Origin: Pseudomonas entomophila | GTDB taxonomy: Bacteria > Pseudomonadota > Gammaproteobacteria > Pseudomonadales > Pseudomonadaceae | Direction of reading: 5' to 3' | Assembly (NCBI RefSeq): GCF_023277925.1 | Contig: NZ_CP063832.1 | Coordinates: forward strand, 1,707,001 to 1,771,000 | Length of the DNA stretch: 64,000 bases | Part shown: piece after piece, positions 8,751 through 16,641 of the stretch | Layout of the letters: every line of letters starts with the position of its first letter | Position numbering within the stretch: position 1 is the first letter of the stretch | Made by a program: the position numbers and the translations under genes | Notes under the pieces: model-generated | Databases searched by the model: none | Told to the model about the DNA's origin: nothing | The model's input: the letters and a program-made list of their open reading frames with translations, nothing else

Positions 8751-9554
8751 TCACTCCTGGTGCTGCTGTTGCTTCCACAACGCCAGGTTCTGCGCCAGCC
8801 ACTGCTCGGGCAAGGGGCTGGCAACGATCTCCCGCATCTTTTCCGCCATTTGCTTGCGCAGGGCCGGCTGGTTGCAGGGCACATTGCGCGACAGTGCCAG
8901 GTACAGGCCCTCGCTGGAAACCGGCGGGTCCAGCACTTCCAGGCGCGTCTCCATGCCCTGGGTCTCGGCCAGCGCCATGCCGGGGTAGCGCTCGTAGATC
9001 ACATAGTCGTTACGCTTGAGCAGAAGCTTCTGGAATGCCTGCGCCGCGCTAGGCACCGCCTCAAGGTTGAGGTTGGCTCGGGCATAGTCGTCGAACTGCT
9101 GGCCGTAGCTGTTGTTGACCAGCGTGCCCCCGCTACGCCCCTTCAGATCCGCCCACCCTGAGTAGGCAAAACCATCACCCTGGCGCACCCAGACCACACT
9201 GGGGGTGTTCAAGAAGGCGGGCTTGATGAAATCCATGACCTGCTGTCGCGCCCGGGTCAGAAAATACCCAGCGAGCATGTCGATGCGCCCAGTGCGCACT
9301 TCTTCCTGGGCCCGTGACCAGGGGCCGGCATACACCACATCGACCACCAGCCCCAGTTCTTCGGCCAGGTGCTTGAGCAGGTCGGCGTTGGCACCGATCA
9401 ATTGCCCGGGATTGTGCGGATCTCGCCAGAGATAGGGGGGGTACTCGGGGTTGCCCGTCGCCTTCAGGTGCCGGCAGTCGTCCGCCGCCTGTGCGCCTGT
9501 GGCCGTCAGCGCCAGGACCAGGCACAGTGACCGGCCCACATTACGTCCGCTCAT
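8751..9554 (-). CDS. Periplasmic solute-binding protein (SBP family 3)
   Basis: This exported protein of 267 residues resembles amino-acid-type solute-binding proteins. The ATG at 9554 has GAGGG upstream and opens a signal peptide (SGRNVGRS, hydrophobic core, ATGAQA cleavage site). Mature motifs include NPEYPPYLW near the start, the GANADLLKHLAEELG helix, and GRIDMLAGYFLTRARQQ, typical of family-3 binding folds. No permease or ATPase gene is adjacent, so it may be an orphan receptor or serve a distant transporter. Two conserved Cys residues (in DDCRHL and NVPCNQ) may form a disulfide. The ligand is unknown. Confidence 0.75.
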   Translation of the reverse strand: MSGRNVGRSLCLVLALTATGAQAADDCRHLKATGNPEYPPYLWRDPHNPGQLIGANADLLKHLAEELGLVVDVVYAGPWSRAQEEVRTGRIDMLAGYFLTRARQQVMDFIKPAFLNTPSVVWVRQGDGFAYSGWADLKGRSGGTLVNNSYGQQFDDYARANLNLEAVPSAAQAFQKLLLKRNDYVIYERYPGMALAETQGMETRLEVLDPPVSSEGLYLALSRNVPCNQPALRKQMAEKMREIVASPLPEQWLAQNLALWKQQQHQE

Positions 9555-9779
9555 TTGCGACCCTCGGCTCATTGGACATTTTTCAGAAGTGAGTGGACGG
9601 GGTCCGATGCCCTTCAGGGCACAAATGGCACATTCTGCACGATAAATGGCCACTCGCCACTGCTCACTGAAGCCTCTGTTGCTGCGGTACATCGTCACAC
9701 TGCGCCACCCAGGCGAAACAGCTAAGCTGAACAAGCCATTCCCACACAGGCCCATGGCCTGCCCAGCAAGAGCCTCGAC

Positions 9780-10058
9780 ATGACCGACCGACCCGTTTCC
9801 TGCTTGCTGCTCTGTACCCTCGCCCTGGGCCTTGCGCTTGGCGCGGGCTGCTCCAGCAAGGCCCGTTACACAGCCGCCAACGCAGGTTCCAACTGCTATG
9901 CCAAGGCCATGCCCAGCAATGGTGAAGGTGGCCTGGCCTTCGCTAACACCCTGGCCATGGCGCGCAAGAAGTCCATGGCCAGTTGCATCCGCTACGCCGG
10001 GCGCTCCGGCGGCACGCCTGACTCCTGCCAGGTGGTGCTCGCCCAGTGCAAGCGTTAG
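9780..10058 (+). CDS. Small lipoprotein of unknown function
   Basis: This 92-residue protein has a signal peptide ending in a lipobox (Leu-Gly-Ala-Gly-Cys24). It is therefore predicted to be lipid-anchored, probably in the outer membrane because Ser-Ser follows the Cys. The mature part is about 68 residues with four further Cys (CYAKAM, SCIRYA, DSCQ, AQCKR), enough for two disulfides. I do not recognise the family. Its stop codon overlaps the stop of the convergent hydrolase gene. Confidence 0.75.
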   Translation: MTDRPVSCLLLCTLALGLALGAGCSSKARYTAANAGSNCYAKAMPSNGEGGLAFANTLAMARKKSMASCIRYAGRSGGTPDSCQVVLAQCKR

Positions 10059-10747
10059 CTCAGCGCTTTCACCGCCTCATCGATCAGGTTCGCTACATCC
10101 TTCGCCCTCGACGCCAGGGAGGCATGGCTGGCGTCTAGCGTGATGACCTTCTTGGCGCCTAATCGATCAGCCATCTTGCGCTGGTTGTCCGGGTGGATCA
10201 TGTGGTCCTTGCTGGAGATCTGGTACCAGGACGGCTTACTCTTCCATGCCGGCTTGGTGATGGTGTCGCCAAAGGTGCTGGCCAGCGGCGCCTTCTGCGT
10301 TACCCCCATGACCAGCCCATCGTCCTTCGGCAGATCCTGGCAGAAGCTTTCATGGAACTTGTCGGCCTTGAGCCATAAGTAACCATCGCTGTCCGGCGCC
10401 AGGTTTGGTGCTGCGGCGGGCAGTTTCTCCTGCGTGATGGCGCCAGGGCTTTCGCCCGCATCCGGCGCGAAGGCGGCGATGTAGACCAGCCCCTTCACAT
10501 TGTCCGCATTGCCCGCCTCGGTGATGACCGCGCCGCCATAGGAGTGCCCCACCAGTACCACCGGCCCCTCGATCTGCGCCACCACCTTGCGGGTGCGCTC
10601 GACATCGTCGGCCAACGACGTCAATGGCATTTCCACGGCGCGCAGGCCTGTGTGGCCCTTGCGGTCCAGCTCGACGATGACCCGCCCCCAATGGGCGGCT
10701 CCGCCCCAGAAACCATGAACCAGGACAACAGTAGGCTTGGTGCTCAT
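10055..10747 (-). CDS. Alpha/beta hydrolase
   Basis: This 230-residue hydrolase has the oxyanion strand VVLVHGFWGG at the N-terminus, the nucleophile elbow GHSYGG (Ser near 80), the acid in the region around SKDHMIHP and a late His in DASHASL. It resembles esterases or signal-molecule-degrading hydrolases of the Abhydrolase_6 group. The start at 10747 (MSTKPT) has GAGGG upstream; an upstream ATG would add 16 residues. No export signal is seen, so it is probably cytoplasmic. Substrate unknown. The stop overlaps that of the lipoprotein gene on the other strand. Confidence 0.8.
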   Translation of the reverse strand: MSTKPTVVLVHGFWGGAAHWGRVIVELDRKGHTGLRAVEMPLTSLADDVERTRKVVAQIEGPVVLVGHSYGGAVITEAGNADNVKGLVYIAAFAPDAGESPGAITQEKLPAAAPNLAPDSDGYLWLKADKFHESFCQDLPKDDGLVMGVTQKAPLASTFGDTITKPAWKSKPSWYQISSKDHMIHPDNQRKMADRLGAKKVITLDASHASLASRAKDVANLIDEAVKALS

Positions 10748-10905
10748 GAAGGCATTCCCTCGGAGGGTGGCATGGCTGGGAAGTGGGTGCATCACACCCG
10801 TCGAAACAGCATAGGTGAGTGGTGCAATGGCGATAGATCAAAGCCATTGGCCGTCGCCCGCGCTCATTCCCAAAGCCACTGGATTCATGCGGTCCAATCC
10901 CGAGC

Positions 10906-10936
10906 TTGACGTATACGTAAACCTGGCTTTAGGTTA
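10906..10936 (+). promoter_or_regulatory. MerR-type promoter with embedded operator
   Basis: TTGACG (10906-10911) and TAGGTT (10931-10936) are 19 bases apart, the long spacer expected for promoters worked by MerR-family proteins. ACGTATACGT, a perfect palindrome, overlaps the -35 end of the spacer. It fits autoregulation of the LiuR-like gene that begins 28 bases later. Confidence 0.55.
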
Positions 10937-10963
10937 TCCCCATTCCACCCGCCGAGCCCAAGC

Positions 10964-11365
10964 ATGACCAGCCAGACCTACAGCATTTCCGACCTCTCCC
11001 GCGAACTGGACATCACCACCCGCGCCATTCGCTTCTACGAGGAACAGGGCTTGCTCAGCCCCGAGCGCCGAGGCCTGGAGCGCATCTACTCGGCCCGCGA
11101 CAAAGTCACCCTCAAACTGATCCTGCGCGGCAAGCGCATCGGTTTCTCGCTGGCCGAGTGCCGCGAGCTGATCGGCCTGTACGACCCTACCGGTGGCAAC
11201 CTCAAGCAGCTCAACAGCATGCTCGCCAAGATTGCCGAACGGCGCGCCCAACTGGAGCAGCAGATGCTCGACATCCAGCAGATGCACCTGGAGCTGGACA
11301 CCGCCCAGGAGCGCTGCGAGCAAGCCCTGGCCGCCACCCTGAACCAGCAGCACCCCAACCGTTGA
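10964..11365 (+). CDS. liuR: MerR-family regulator, LiuR-like
   Basis: This 133-residue DNA-binding regulator has an N-terminal winged helix-turn-helix (YSISDLSRELDITTRAIRFYEEQGLLSP) and a C-terminal coiled coil from about residue 80. No Cys cluster for metal binding is present, so an organic effector is likely. It matches LiuR, which controls leucine/isovalerate degradation in proteobacteria, in length and motif. It is 20 bases from HMG-CoA lyase, the last enzyme of that pathway, and shares its direction. The other liu genes are not in the window. Confidence 0.8.
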   Translation: MTSQTYSISDLSRELDITTRAIRFYEEQGLLSPERRGLERIYSARDKVTLKLILRGKRIGFSLAECRELIGLYDPTGGNLKQLNSMLAKIAERRAQLEQQMLDIQQMHLELDTAQERCEQALAATLNQQHPNR

Positions 11366-11385
11366 CCCGCCACAGGAACCCCGCC

Positions 11386-12285
11386 ATGTCATTGCCAGAA
11401 AGAGTCCGCCTGGTCGAAGTCGGCCCGCGCGACGGCCTGCAGAACGAAGCCCAACCCATCAGCGTCGCCGACAAGGTGCGGCTGGTGAACGACCTTACCG
11501 ATGCGGGGCTCGGCTATATAGAGGTGGGCAGCTTCGTTTCGCCCAAGTGGGTGCCGCAGATGGCCGGTTCCGCCGAGGTGTTCGCCGGTATCCAGCAACG
11601 GCCAGGTGTCACCTATGCAGCGTTGGCGCCCAACCTGCGCGGTTTCGAGGATGCACTGGCCGCAGGCGTGAAGGAAGTGGCGGTGTTCGCCGCAGCCTCC
11701 GAGGCGTTCTCCCAGCGCAATATCAACTGTTCGATCAGCGAAAGCCTCACGCGTTTCGAACCGATCATGGAAGCGGCGCGCAATCATGGCGTGCGGGTGC
11801 GCGGGTATGTCTCTTGCGTGCTGGGCTGCCCCTACGAGGGCACGGTCACGGCCGAACAGGTCGCGCCGGTGGCCCGCGCCCTGCATGACATGGGCTGCTA
11901 CGAGGTCTCGCTCGGCGACACCATCGGCACCGGCACCGCCGGCGCCACCCGCCGCCTGTTCGATGTGGTCGCGGCCCAGGTGCCCCGTGAGCAACTGGCC
12001 GGACACTTCCACGACACCTATGGCCAGGCACTGGCCAATGTCTATGCCAGCCTGCTCGAGGGGATCGCGGTGTTCGACAGTTCGGTGGCCGGGCTGGGCG
12101 GCTGCCCCTACGCCAAGGGCGCCACCGGTAACGTAGCCACTGAGGATGTGGTGTACCTGATGCAAGGCTTGGGTATAGACACCGGCATCGACCTCGAGCG
12201 CCTGATCGGCGCGGGCCTGCGTATCAGTAAAGTGCTCGGCCGGGCCACCGGTTCGCGGGTTGCCCGTGCACGTGGCGCACGCTGA
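11386..12285 (+). CDS. mvaB: Hydroxymethylglutaryl-CoA lyase
   Basis: This 299-residue TIM-barrel enzyme cleaves HMG-CoA to acetyl-CoA and acetoacetate, the final step of leucine degradation. It shows the metal and substrate motif VGPRDGLQNE near residue 12, the HFHDTYGQALAN metal-binding stretch and the signature SVAGLGGCPYAKGATGN, whose Cys is catalytic. Length is standard. The start was placed at ATG 11386, after CAGGAA; a frame reaching further upstream overlaps the regulator gene. It probably forms an operon with the LiuR-like gene. Confidence 0.95.
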   Translation: MSLPERVRLVEVGPRDGLQNEAQPISVADKVRLVNDLTDAGLGYIEVGSFVSPKWVPQMAGSAEVFAGIQQRPGVTYAALAPNLRGFEDALAAGVKEVAVFAAASEAFSQRNINCSISESLTRFEPIMEAARNHGVRVRGYVSCVLGCPYEGTVTAEQVAPVARALHDMGCYEVSLGDTIGTGTAGATRRLFDVVAAQVPREQLAGHFHDTYGQALANVYASLLEGIAVFDSSVAGLGGCPYAKGATGNVATEDVVYLMQGLGIDTGIDLERLIGAGLRISKVLGRATGSRVARARGAR

Positions 12286-12317
12286 TTCACACGAATGTCA
12301 CGCAACTGTGGGCGGAG

Positions 12318-12358
12318 TGTTACCGCCCACAGGTTGCTCAGGGAAAAATCGGGTAACA
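12318..12358. promoter_or_regulatory. Candidate CbrB activator sites upstream of crcY
   Basis: TGTTAC (12318-12323) and GTAACA (12353-12358) form inverted half sites 29 bases apart, 85-125 bases upstream of the sigma54 promoter. CbrB is known to use TGTTAC/GTAACA half sites at crcZ and crcY promoters. The spacing here is wider than the classical 14, so other half sites may take part. Confidence 0.5.
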
Positions 12359-12440
12359 GGGAAACAATTCGACAGAATCCCACCCTTGAGCATTCCGTGG
12401 GATTCATGCAAGCCATTGATTTTAAAGGAATTTGAAAAGT

Positions 12441-12455
12441 TGGCACGCTACCTGC
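12441..12455 (+). promoter_or_regulatory. Sigma54 promoter of crcY
   Basis: TGGCACGCTACCTGC has a perfect -24 block (TGGCACG) and a -12 block differing at one base (CTGC for TTGC), with correct spacing. It predicts transcription from about 12467. Confidence 0.75.
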
Positions 12456-12466
12456 TTTATCTCTGG

Positions 12467-12822
12467 TACAACAAGAACAAAAAACGCGACAACCAATAAG
12501 AACAATAGAGAACGGCTCTGACATAACAAGAACAACACGGCAGAGGCGTAGCAAGCAGATTTTTTTGGAGTCGACGTGCTTTTCAGGGGCCCGCCCCGCA
12601 ACCTGACACAGAACAATAAAACTACCCGCAAGGTAGCGGCAGTCACGGTTGGATCACGTTGGATGAACGCAGGTCAGCGCTCAAAAAAATACGTTTGCTC
12701 TTGGCCCCGGATAGGGGCCCTGCGGTACCGAGGCAACGGCTGACAAAAACAACAACAGGCCCGTCTCCAATAATAATAAAAGAGCAGGCAACAACGCTTT
12801 GAGGGGAGCTTCGGCTCCCCTC
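12467..12822 (+). ncRNA. crcY: CrcY small RNA (Crc/Hfq-sequestering)
   Basis: This non-coding stretch has six A-rich motifs of the AAnAAnAA kind: 12470-12484, 12495-12507, 12525-12537, 12610-12622, 12743-12757 and 12769-12781. They are the hallmark of CrcZ/CrcY RNAs, which bind Hfq with Crc and so relieve carbon catabolite repression. It has a sigma54 promoter and CbrB-like half sites. It lies between mvaB and an mgtC-family gene, the position known for crcY in P. putida. The predicted length of about 355 nt agrees with the roughly 370 nt known for CrcY. The 3' end is taken as the hairpin at 12801-12822. Confidence 0.9.
12801..12822. terminator. Shared hairpin ending crcY and the convergent mgtC-family gene
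   Basis: A perfect nine-base GC-rich stem (GAGGGGAGC/GCTCCCCTC) closes a UUCG-type tetraloop. Neither side has a long U tract, so efficiency is uncertain, but it sits exactly between two convergent transcripts. Confidence 0.7.
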
Positions 12823-13351
12823 AGTGCTTCCTGCCCTCCTCGTCCTTGTGCATCCTCCCTTCGTTCCCACCCTCCACCTTCTCCACCAGTACCGGCATGC
12901 TGCACAGCACCAGCAGCGCCAGCACCGTGCTGATCAATGCCGTGGCCTCTCGCCCCATGCCCGCGGCAGTGCCGATGGCGGCCGTCATCCAGAGCCCAGC
13001 GGCGGTGGTCAGGCCTTTCACGTGGCTGGTGTCCTGGCCATGCCCCTTGAGAATGGTTCCAGCCCCCAGAAAGCCAATACCGGCGACAATGCCCTGGATG
13101 ATCCGGCTCAACGCCTGTTGGTCCGCACCGGCCATGCCAGGGGCGAGCACGAACAGCGCCGCGCCCATGCATACCAGCATGTGCGTGCGCACCCCGGCTG
13201 CCTTGCCCTTGCTCTCTCGCTCGAACCCCAGCACCGCGCCCAGCAATGCCGCCATCAACAGGCGCAAAAGCACCTGCGTCACTTCGCGCTCATCGGTGAT
13301 ATCGGCAAATTCGGCCTGCACCGCCATCCAGATGGATTCCCAAGTCTGCAT
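12821..13351 (-). CDS. MgtC/SapB family membrane protein
   Basis: This 176-residue inner-membrane protein has four hydrophobic helices and the family signature: LGAVLGFERE near residue 40, VRTHMLVCMGAALF, and GIVAGIGFLGAGTILK. MgtC proteins modulate F-type ATPase or P-type transport and help growth at low Mg2+. This one is shorter than Salmonella MgtC because it lacks the ACT-like C-terminal domain, as SapB-type members do. It ends in a charged tail (KDEEGRKH). Its last codons touch the hairpin that also ends crcY. Confidence 0.88.
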   Translation of the reverse strand: MQTWESIWMAVQAEFADITDEREVTQVLLRLLMAALLGAVLGFERESKGKAAGVRTHMLVCMGAALFVLAPGMAGADQQALSRIIQGIVAGIGFLGAGTILKGHGQDTSHVKGLTTAAGLWMTAAIGTAAGMGREATALISTVLALLVLCSMPVLVEKVEGGNEGRMHKDEEGRKH

Positions 13352-13717
13352 GGTCGCACCTCCCGCTCTCTAGCTCACCCGCCTCTGCAGGGACCGGCTT
13401 GCCGGCGAGGCGGGCAACGCGGTCCTGGCACCGGCCATGCCGGTGTTCGCCGGCAAGGCCGGCTCCTACAGGCGTTCATGTTGCGGTAGACCTCCATCCA
13501 TCCCCTGAGTGCGCCACAATCTGCCCAGCGACCGGCGCAGGTGCGGTAGAAAGCCGCAGGTATCTGCCAATAAGCGCTCAAGGTTGCGCGATACAAGGGA
13601 TGGAAGGTGGACCACGATCATCTGATATGGTTTTTATCGAGTTACCTGAGTCTGTGCTGCAAACAGATCGGAGGCCATAGTGCCCTGGCCTGATCGAGGC
13701 CTGATGAGCGATGAACC
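13352..13717. other. Intergenic region upstream of ccoG
   Basis: This 366-base gap separates the divergent mgtC-family and ccoG genes. It contains a REP pair at 13388-13470. I looked for an ANR/Dnr box (TTGAT-N4-ATCAA) that might be expected ahead of ccoG and found no convincing match. Nothing else stood out. Confidence 0.6.
13388..13470. repeat. REP inverted pair (GCCGGC type)
   Basis: ACCGGCTTGCCGGCG faces CGCCGGCAAGGCCGGCTCCTAC around a spacer that contains a further small hairpin (ACCGGCCATGCCGGT). The left unit has lost its GTAGGAG head. Confidence 0.75.
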
Positions 13718-15127
13718 ATGAGCGATAGAATCCCCTTCCGAGTCATCGAGATTGCCCCTGCCGCCGCCAACAAGAGCAAAAGCCAAGCGGATGGCAGCAT
13801 TCACACCCGTAGCTTCACCGGCTTCTACCGCACCCTGCGGGTCGCCTTCGCGGGCCTGTTGTTCGCCCTGTTCTTCGGCACCGCGTGGTTGCAATGGAAT
13901 GGTCGCCAGGCCGTGCTCTGGGACCTGGCCGAAAGCAAGTTCCATATTTTCGGCGCCACGTTCTGGCCCCAGGATTTCATCCTGCTCTCGGCGCTGCTGA
14001 TCATCTGTGCATTCGGCCTTTTCGCCATCACCGTATTCGCCGGCCGGGTGTGGTGCGGCTATAGCTGCCCACAGAGCACCTGGACCTGGTTGTTCATGTG
14101 GTGCGAGAAAGTCGCCGAGGGCGACCGTAACCAACGCATCAAGCTGGCCGCGGCGCCCTGGGGCCTGAACAAGCTGGCCCGACGAACCCTCAAACATGGG
14201 TTGTGGCTGGCGATCGGCGTGGCGACCGGGCTGACCTTCGTCGGCTACTTCACCCCGATCCGCCCGCTGGCACAGGAGCTGTTCACCCTTGAGCTGAGTG
14301 GCGTGGCGCTGTTCTGGGTGCTGTTCTTCACCGGCGCCACCTACATCAACGCCGGCTGGATGCGCGAGGCGGTGTGCATGCACATGTGCCCCTATGCCCG
14401 CTTCCAGAGCGTGATGTTCGACAAGGACACCCTGGCGGTGGCCTACGACCCCAGCCGCGGCGAGTCCCGCGGCCCACGCAAGAAAGGCAGCGACCCGCGC
14501 AGCCAGGGCCTGGGCGATTGCATCGACTGCACCTTGTGCGTGCAGGTCTGCCCCACCGGCATCGACATCCGCGACGGCCTGCAGATGGCCTGCATCGGCT
14601 GCGCCGCCTGCATCGATGCCTGCGACGGAGTGATGGACAAGATGGGCTATGCCCGAGGCCTGGTCGGCTACAAGTCCGAACACAACCTGCAGGGTGGCAA
14701 GACCCACTGGCTGCGCCCTCGCCTGCTGGGCTACGCGACCGCGCTGGTAGTGATGATCGGCGCGCTGATCGTCGCCCTGCAGATGCGGCCGATGGTGTCG
14801 ATGGATGTGATCAAGGACCGTGGCCTGTTCCGCGAGAACGCCCTGGGCCAGATCGAGAACATCTACCTGCTCAAGATCATCAACAAGACCCCACAAACCC
14901 AGCACTATCGCCTGCGCCTGGTGGATGCCGACGGCTTCGAGCTGCATGGGCGCACCGAATTCACTATCGCGCCGGGTGAAATGAGCGAACTGCCAGTGTC
15001 GGTGGCGATGCTTGCCGATCGCCCGGCCAGCAGCTCCCAGGAGCTGGCCTTCGAGATCCAGGACAGCGACCAGCCTGGCGTGCGCAGTGTCGCGACGAGC
15101 CGCTTCGTGGCGCCGATGAACCGCTGA
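13718..15127 (+). CDS. ccoG: Cytochrome c oxidase accessory protein CcoG (FixG/RdxA)
   Basis: This 469-residue inner-membrane ferredoxin-like protein reduces copper for assembly of the cbb3 oxidase. It has five or so membrane helices (near residues 45, 85, 165, 205 and 340) and the [4Fe-4S] motifs CIDCTLCVQVCP and CIGCAACIDACD. An additional CGYSCPQSTW lies in a loop near 110. The C-terminal 130 residues form the periplasmic Ig-like FixG domain. The oxidase genes ccoNOQP are not in the window, so this copy is solitary or distant from its partners. Confidence 0.95.
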   Translation: MSDRIPFRVIEIAPAAANKSKSQADGSIHTRSFTGFYRTLRVAFAGLLFALFFGTAWLQWNGRQAVLWDLAESKFHIFGATFWPQDFILLSALLIICAFGLFAITVFAGRVWCGYSCPQSTWTWLFMWCEKVAEGDRNQRIKLAAAPWGLNKLARRTLKHGLWLAIGVATGLTFVGYFTPIRPLAQELFTLELSGVALFWVLFFTGATYINAGWMREAVCMHMCPYARFQSVMFDKDTLAVAYDPSRGESRGPRKKGSDPRSQGLGDCIDCTLCVQVCPTGIDIRDGLQMACIGCAACIDACDGVMDKMGYARGLVGYKSEHNLQGGKTHWLRPRLLGYATALVVMIGALIVALQMRPMVSMDVIKDRGLFRENALGQIENIYLLKIINKTPQTQHYRLRLVDADGFELHGRTEFTIAPGEMSELPVSVAMLADRPASSSQELAFEIQDSDQPGVRSVATSRFVAPMNR

Positions 15128-15177
15128 TCCCTTACACTGCCCCTCACCTTGCCTGCAGGTTGCGACAGATCATTACA

Positions 15178-16587
15178 ATGAAACGCTACGAACGATTCGC
15201 CGACGACATTGCCGAACTGATCCGCTCCGGGGTGCTCGGCCCTGGCCAGCGCGTGCCCTCGGTGCGTTATGCCAGCCAAACCCACGGCGTCAGCCCGTCC
15301 ACGGTGTTCCAGGCCTATTACCTGCTGGAGCGCCGTGGCCTGATCCGCGCCCGGCCGCGCTCAGGCTACTTCGTCAATGCTCACGCCCCACGCCCGTTCA
15401 GCGAACCCCAGGCGCAAGCGCCGGCCAGCGAGTCCACCGACGTGGATGTCAGCGGCCTGGTGTTCTCCATCCTCGACTCGATCAAGGATCCGCACACCGT
15501 GCCGTTCGGCTCGGCCTTCCCCAGCCCCACGCTGTTTCCCCTGCAACGCCTGTCGCGCTCGCTGGCCAGCGCCAGCCGGGCAATGGACCCGCGCATGGTG
15601 GTCACCGACCTGTCGCCGGGCAACCCGCAACTGCGCCGGCAGATCGCCCTGCGCTACATGGTCGGCGGGCTGATGCTGCCCATGGAGGAACTGCTGATCA
15701 CCAACGGTGCGCTGGAGGCGCTGAACCTGTGCCTGCAGGCGGTGACTCAGCCCGGCGACCTAGTGGCGATCGAGGCGCCGGCCTTCTACGCCTGCCTGCA
15801 AGTGCTCGAGCGCCTCAAGCTCAAGGCCGTGGAAATTCCGGTACATCCGCGCGAAGGCATGGACCTTGGCGTGCTCGCCAAAACCCTGGAAAAACACCCG
15901 GTCAAGGCCGTGTGGTGCATGACCAATTTCCAGAACCCAGTGGGCGCCAGCATGCCGGAGGCGAAGAAGCAGCAACTGGTCGAGCTGCTGCGCCGCCATC
16001 AGGTGCCGCTTATCGAAGACGACGTCTACGCCGAGCTGTACTACTCGCAGCAAGCACCGAAGCCGGCCAAGGCCTTCGATACCGAGGGGCTGGTGATGCA
16101 CTGCGGCTCGTTCGCCAAGAGCCTAGCCCCGGGCTACCGCATCGGCTGGGTCGCCGCCGGGCGTTTCGCGCAGAAAATCGAACGGCTCAAGCTGATGACC
16201 TCGCTCTGCGCGTCGATGCCGGCCCAGGCAGCCATCGCCGACTACCTGCAACACGGCGGCTACGACCGCCACCTGCGCAAGCTGCGTTATGCGCTGGAAG
16301 GCCAGCAGGCCAACATGCTCGCCGCCATTGCCCGCCATTTCCCGGCGCAGACCCGCGTCAGCCAACCTTCCGGCGGCTACTTCCTGTGGCTCGAACTGCC
16401 TGAGCAGATGGATGCGCTGAAGCTGTTCCACATGGCCCTGGCCCAGGGCATCAGCATCGCGCCGGGGCCGATCTTCTCGCCGACCCGACGCTTCGGCAAC
16501 TGCATTCGCCTGAACTACGGCAGCCCCTGGGGCGATGGCCCCGAGCAAGCCATGGAGACCCTCGGACGGATCGTGCGCTCGTTCTAG
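15178..16587 (+). CDS. MocR-type GntR regulator with aminotransferase domain
   Basis: This 469-residue fusion joins an N-terminal GntR winged helix (MKRYERFADDIAELI, VSPSTVFQAYYLLERRGLI; residues 1-70) to a class-I aminotransferase-like domain. The PLP Lys is in HCGSFAKSLAPGYRIGW and the acid contact in IEDDVYAELYY. Such proteins act as PLP-sensing transcription factors, not metabolic transaminases. No target gene is obvious: ccoG upstream runs the same way, and the sensor kinase follows. ATG 15178 was preferred over a TTG six codons earlier because it opens the conserved domain; its ribosome-binding site is weak. Confidence 0.9.
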   Translation: MKRYERFADDIAELIRSGVLGPGQRVPSVRYASQTHGVSPSTVFQAYYLLERRGLIRARPRSGYFVNAHAPRPFSEPQAQAPASESTDVDVSGLVFSILDSIKDPHTVPFGSAFPSPTLFPLQRLSRSLASASRAMDPRMVVTDLSPGNPQLRRQIALRYMVGGLMLPMEELLITNGALEALNLCLQAVTQPGDLVAIEAPAFYACLQVLERLKLKAVEIPVHPREGMDLGVLAKTLEKHPVKAVWCMTNFQNPVGASMPEAKKQQLVELLRRHQVPLIEDDVYAELYYSQQAPKPAKAFDTEGLVMHCGSFAKSLAPGYRIGWVAAGRFAQKIERLKLMTSLCASMPAQAAIADYLQHGGYDRHLRKLRYALEGQQANMLAAIARHFPAQTRVSQPSGGYFLWLELPEQMDALKLFHMALAQGISIAPGPIFSPTRRFGNCIRLNYGSPWGDGPEQAMETLGRIVRSF

Positions 16588-16641
16588 CCGCGGGCGGGCC
16601 GGCAGGCTAAAGTGGGGCCTCGCCCTCCTGCGGACTCCTGC

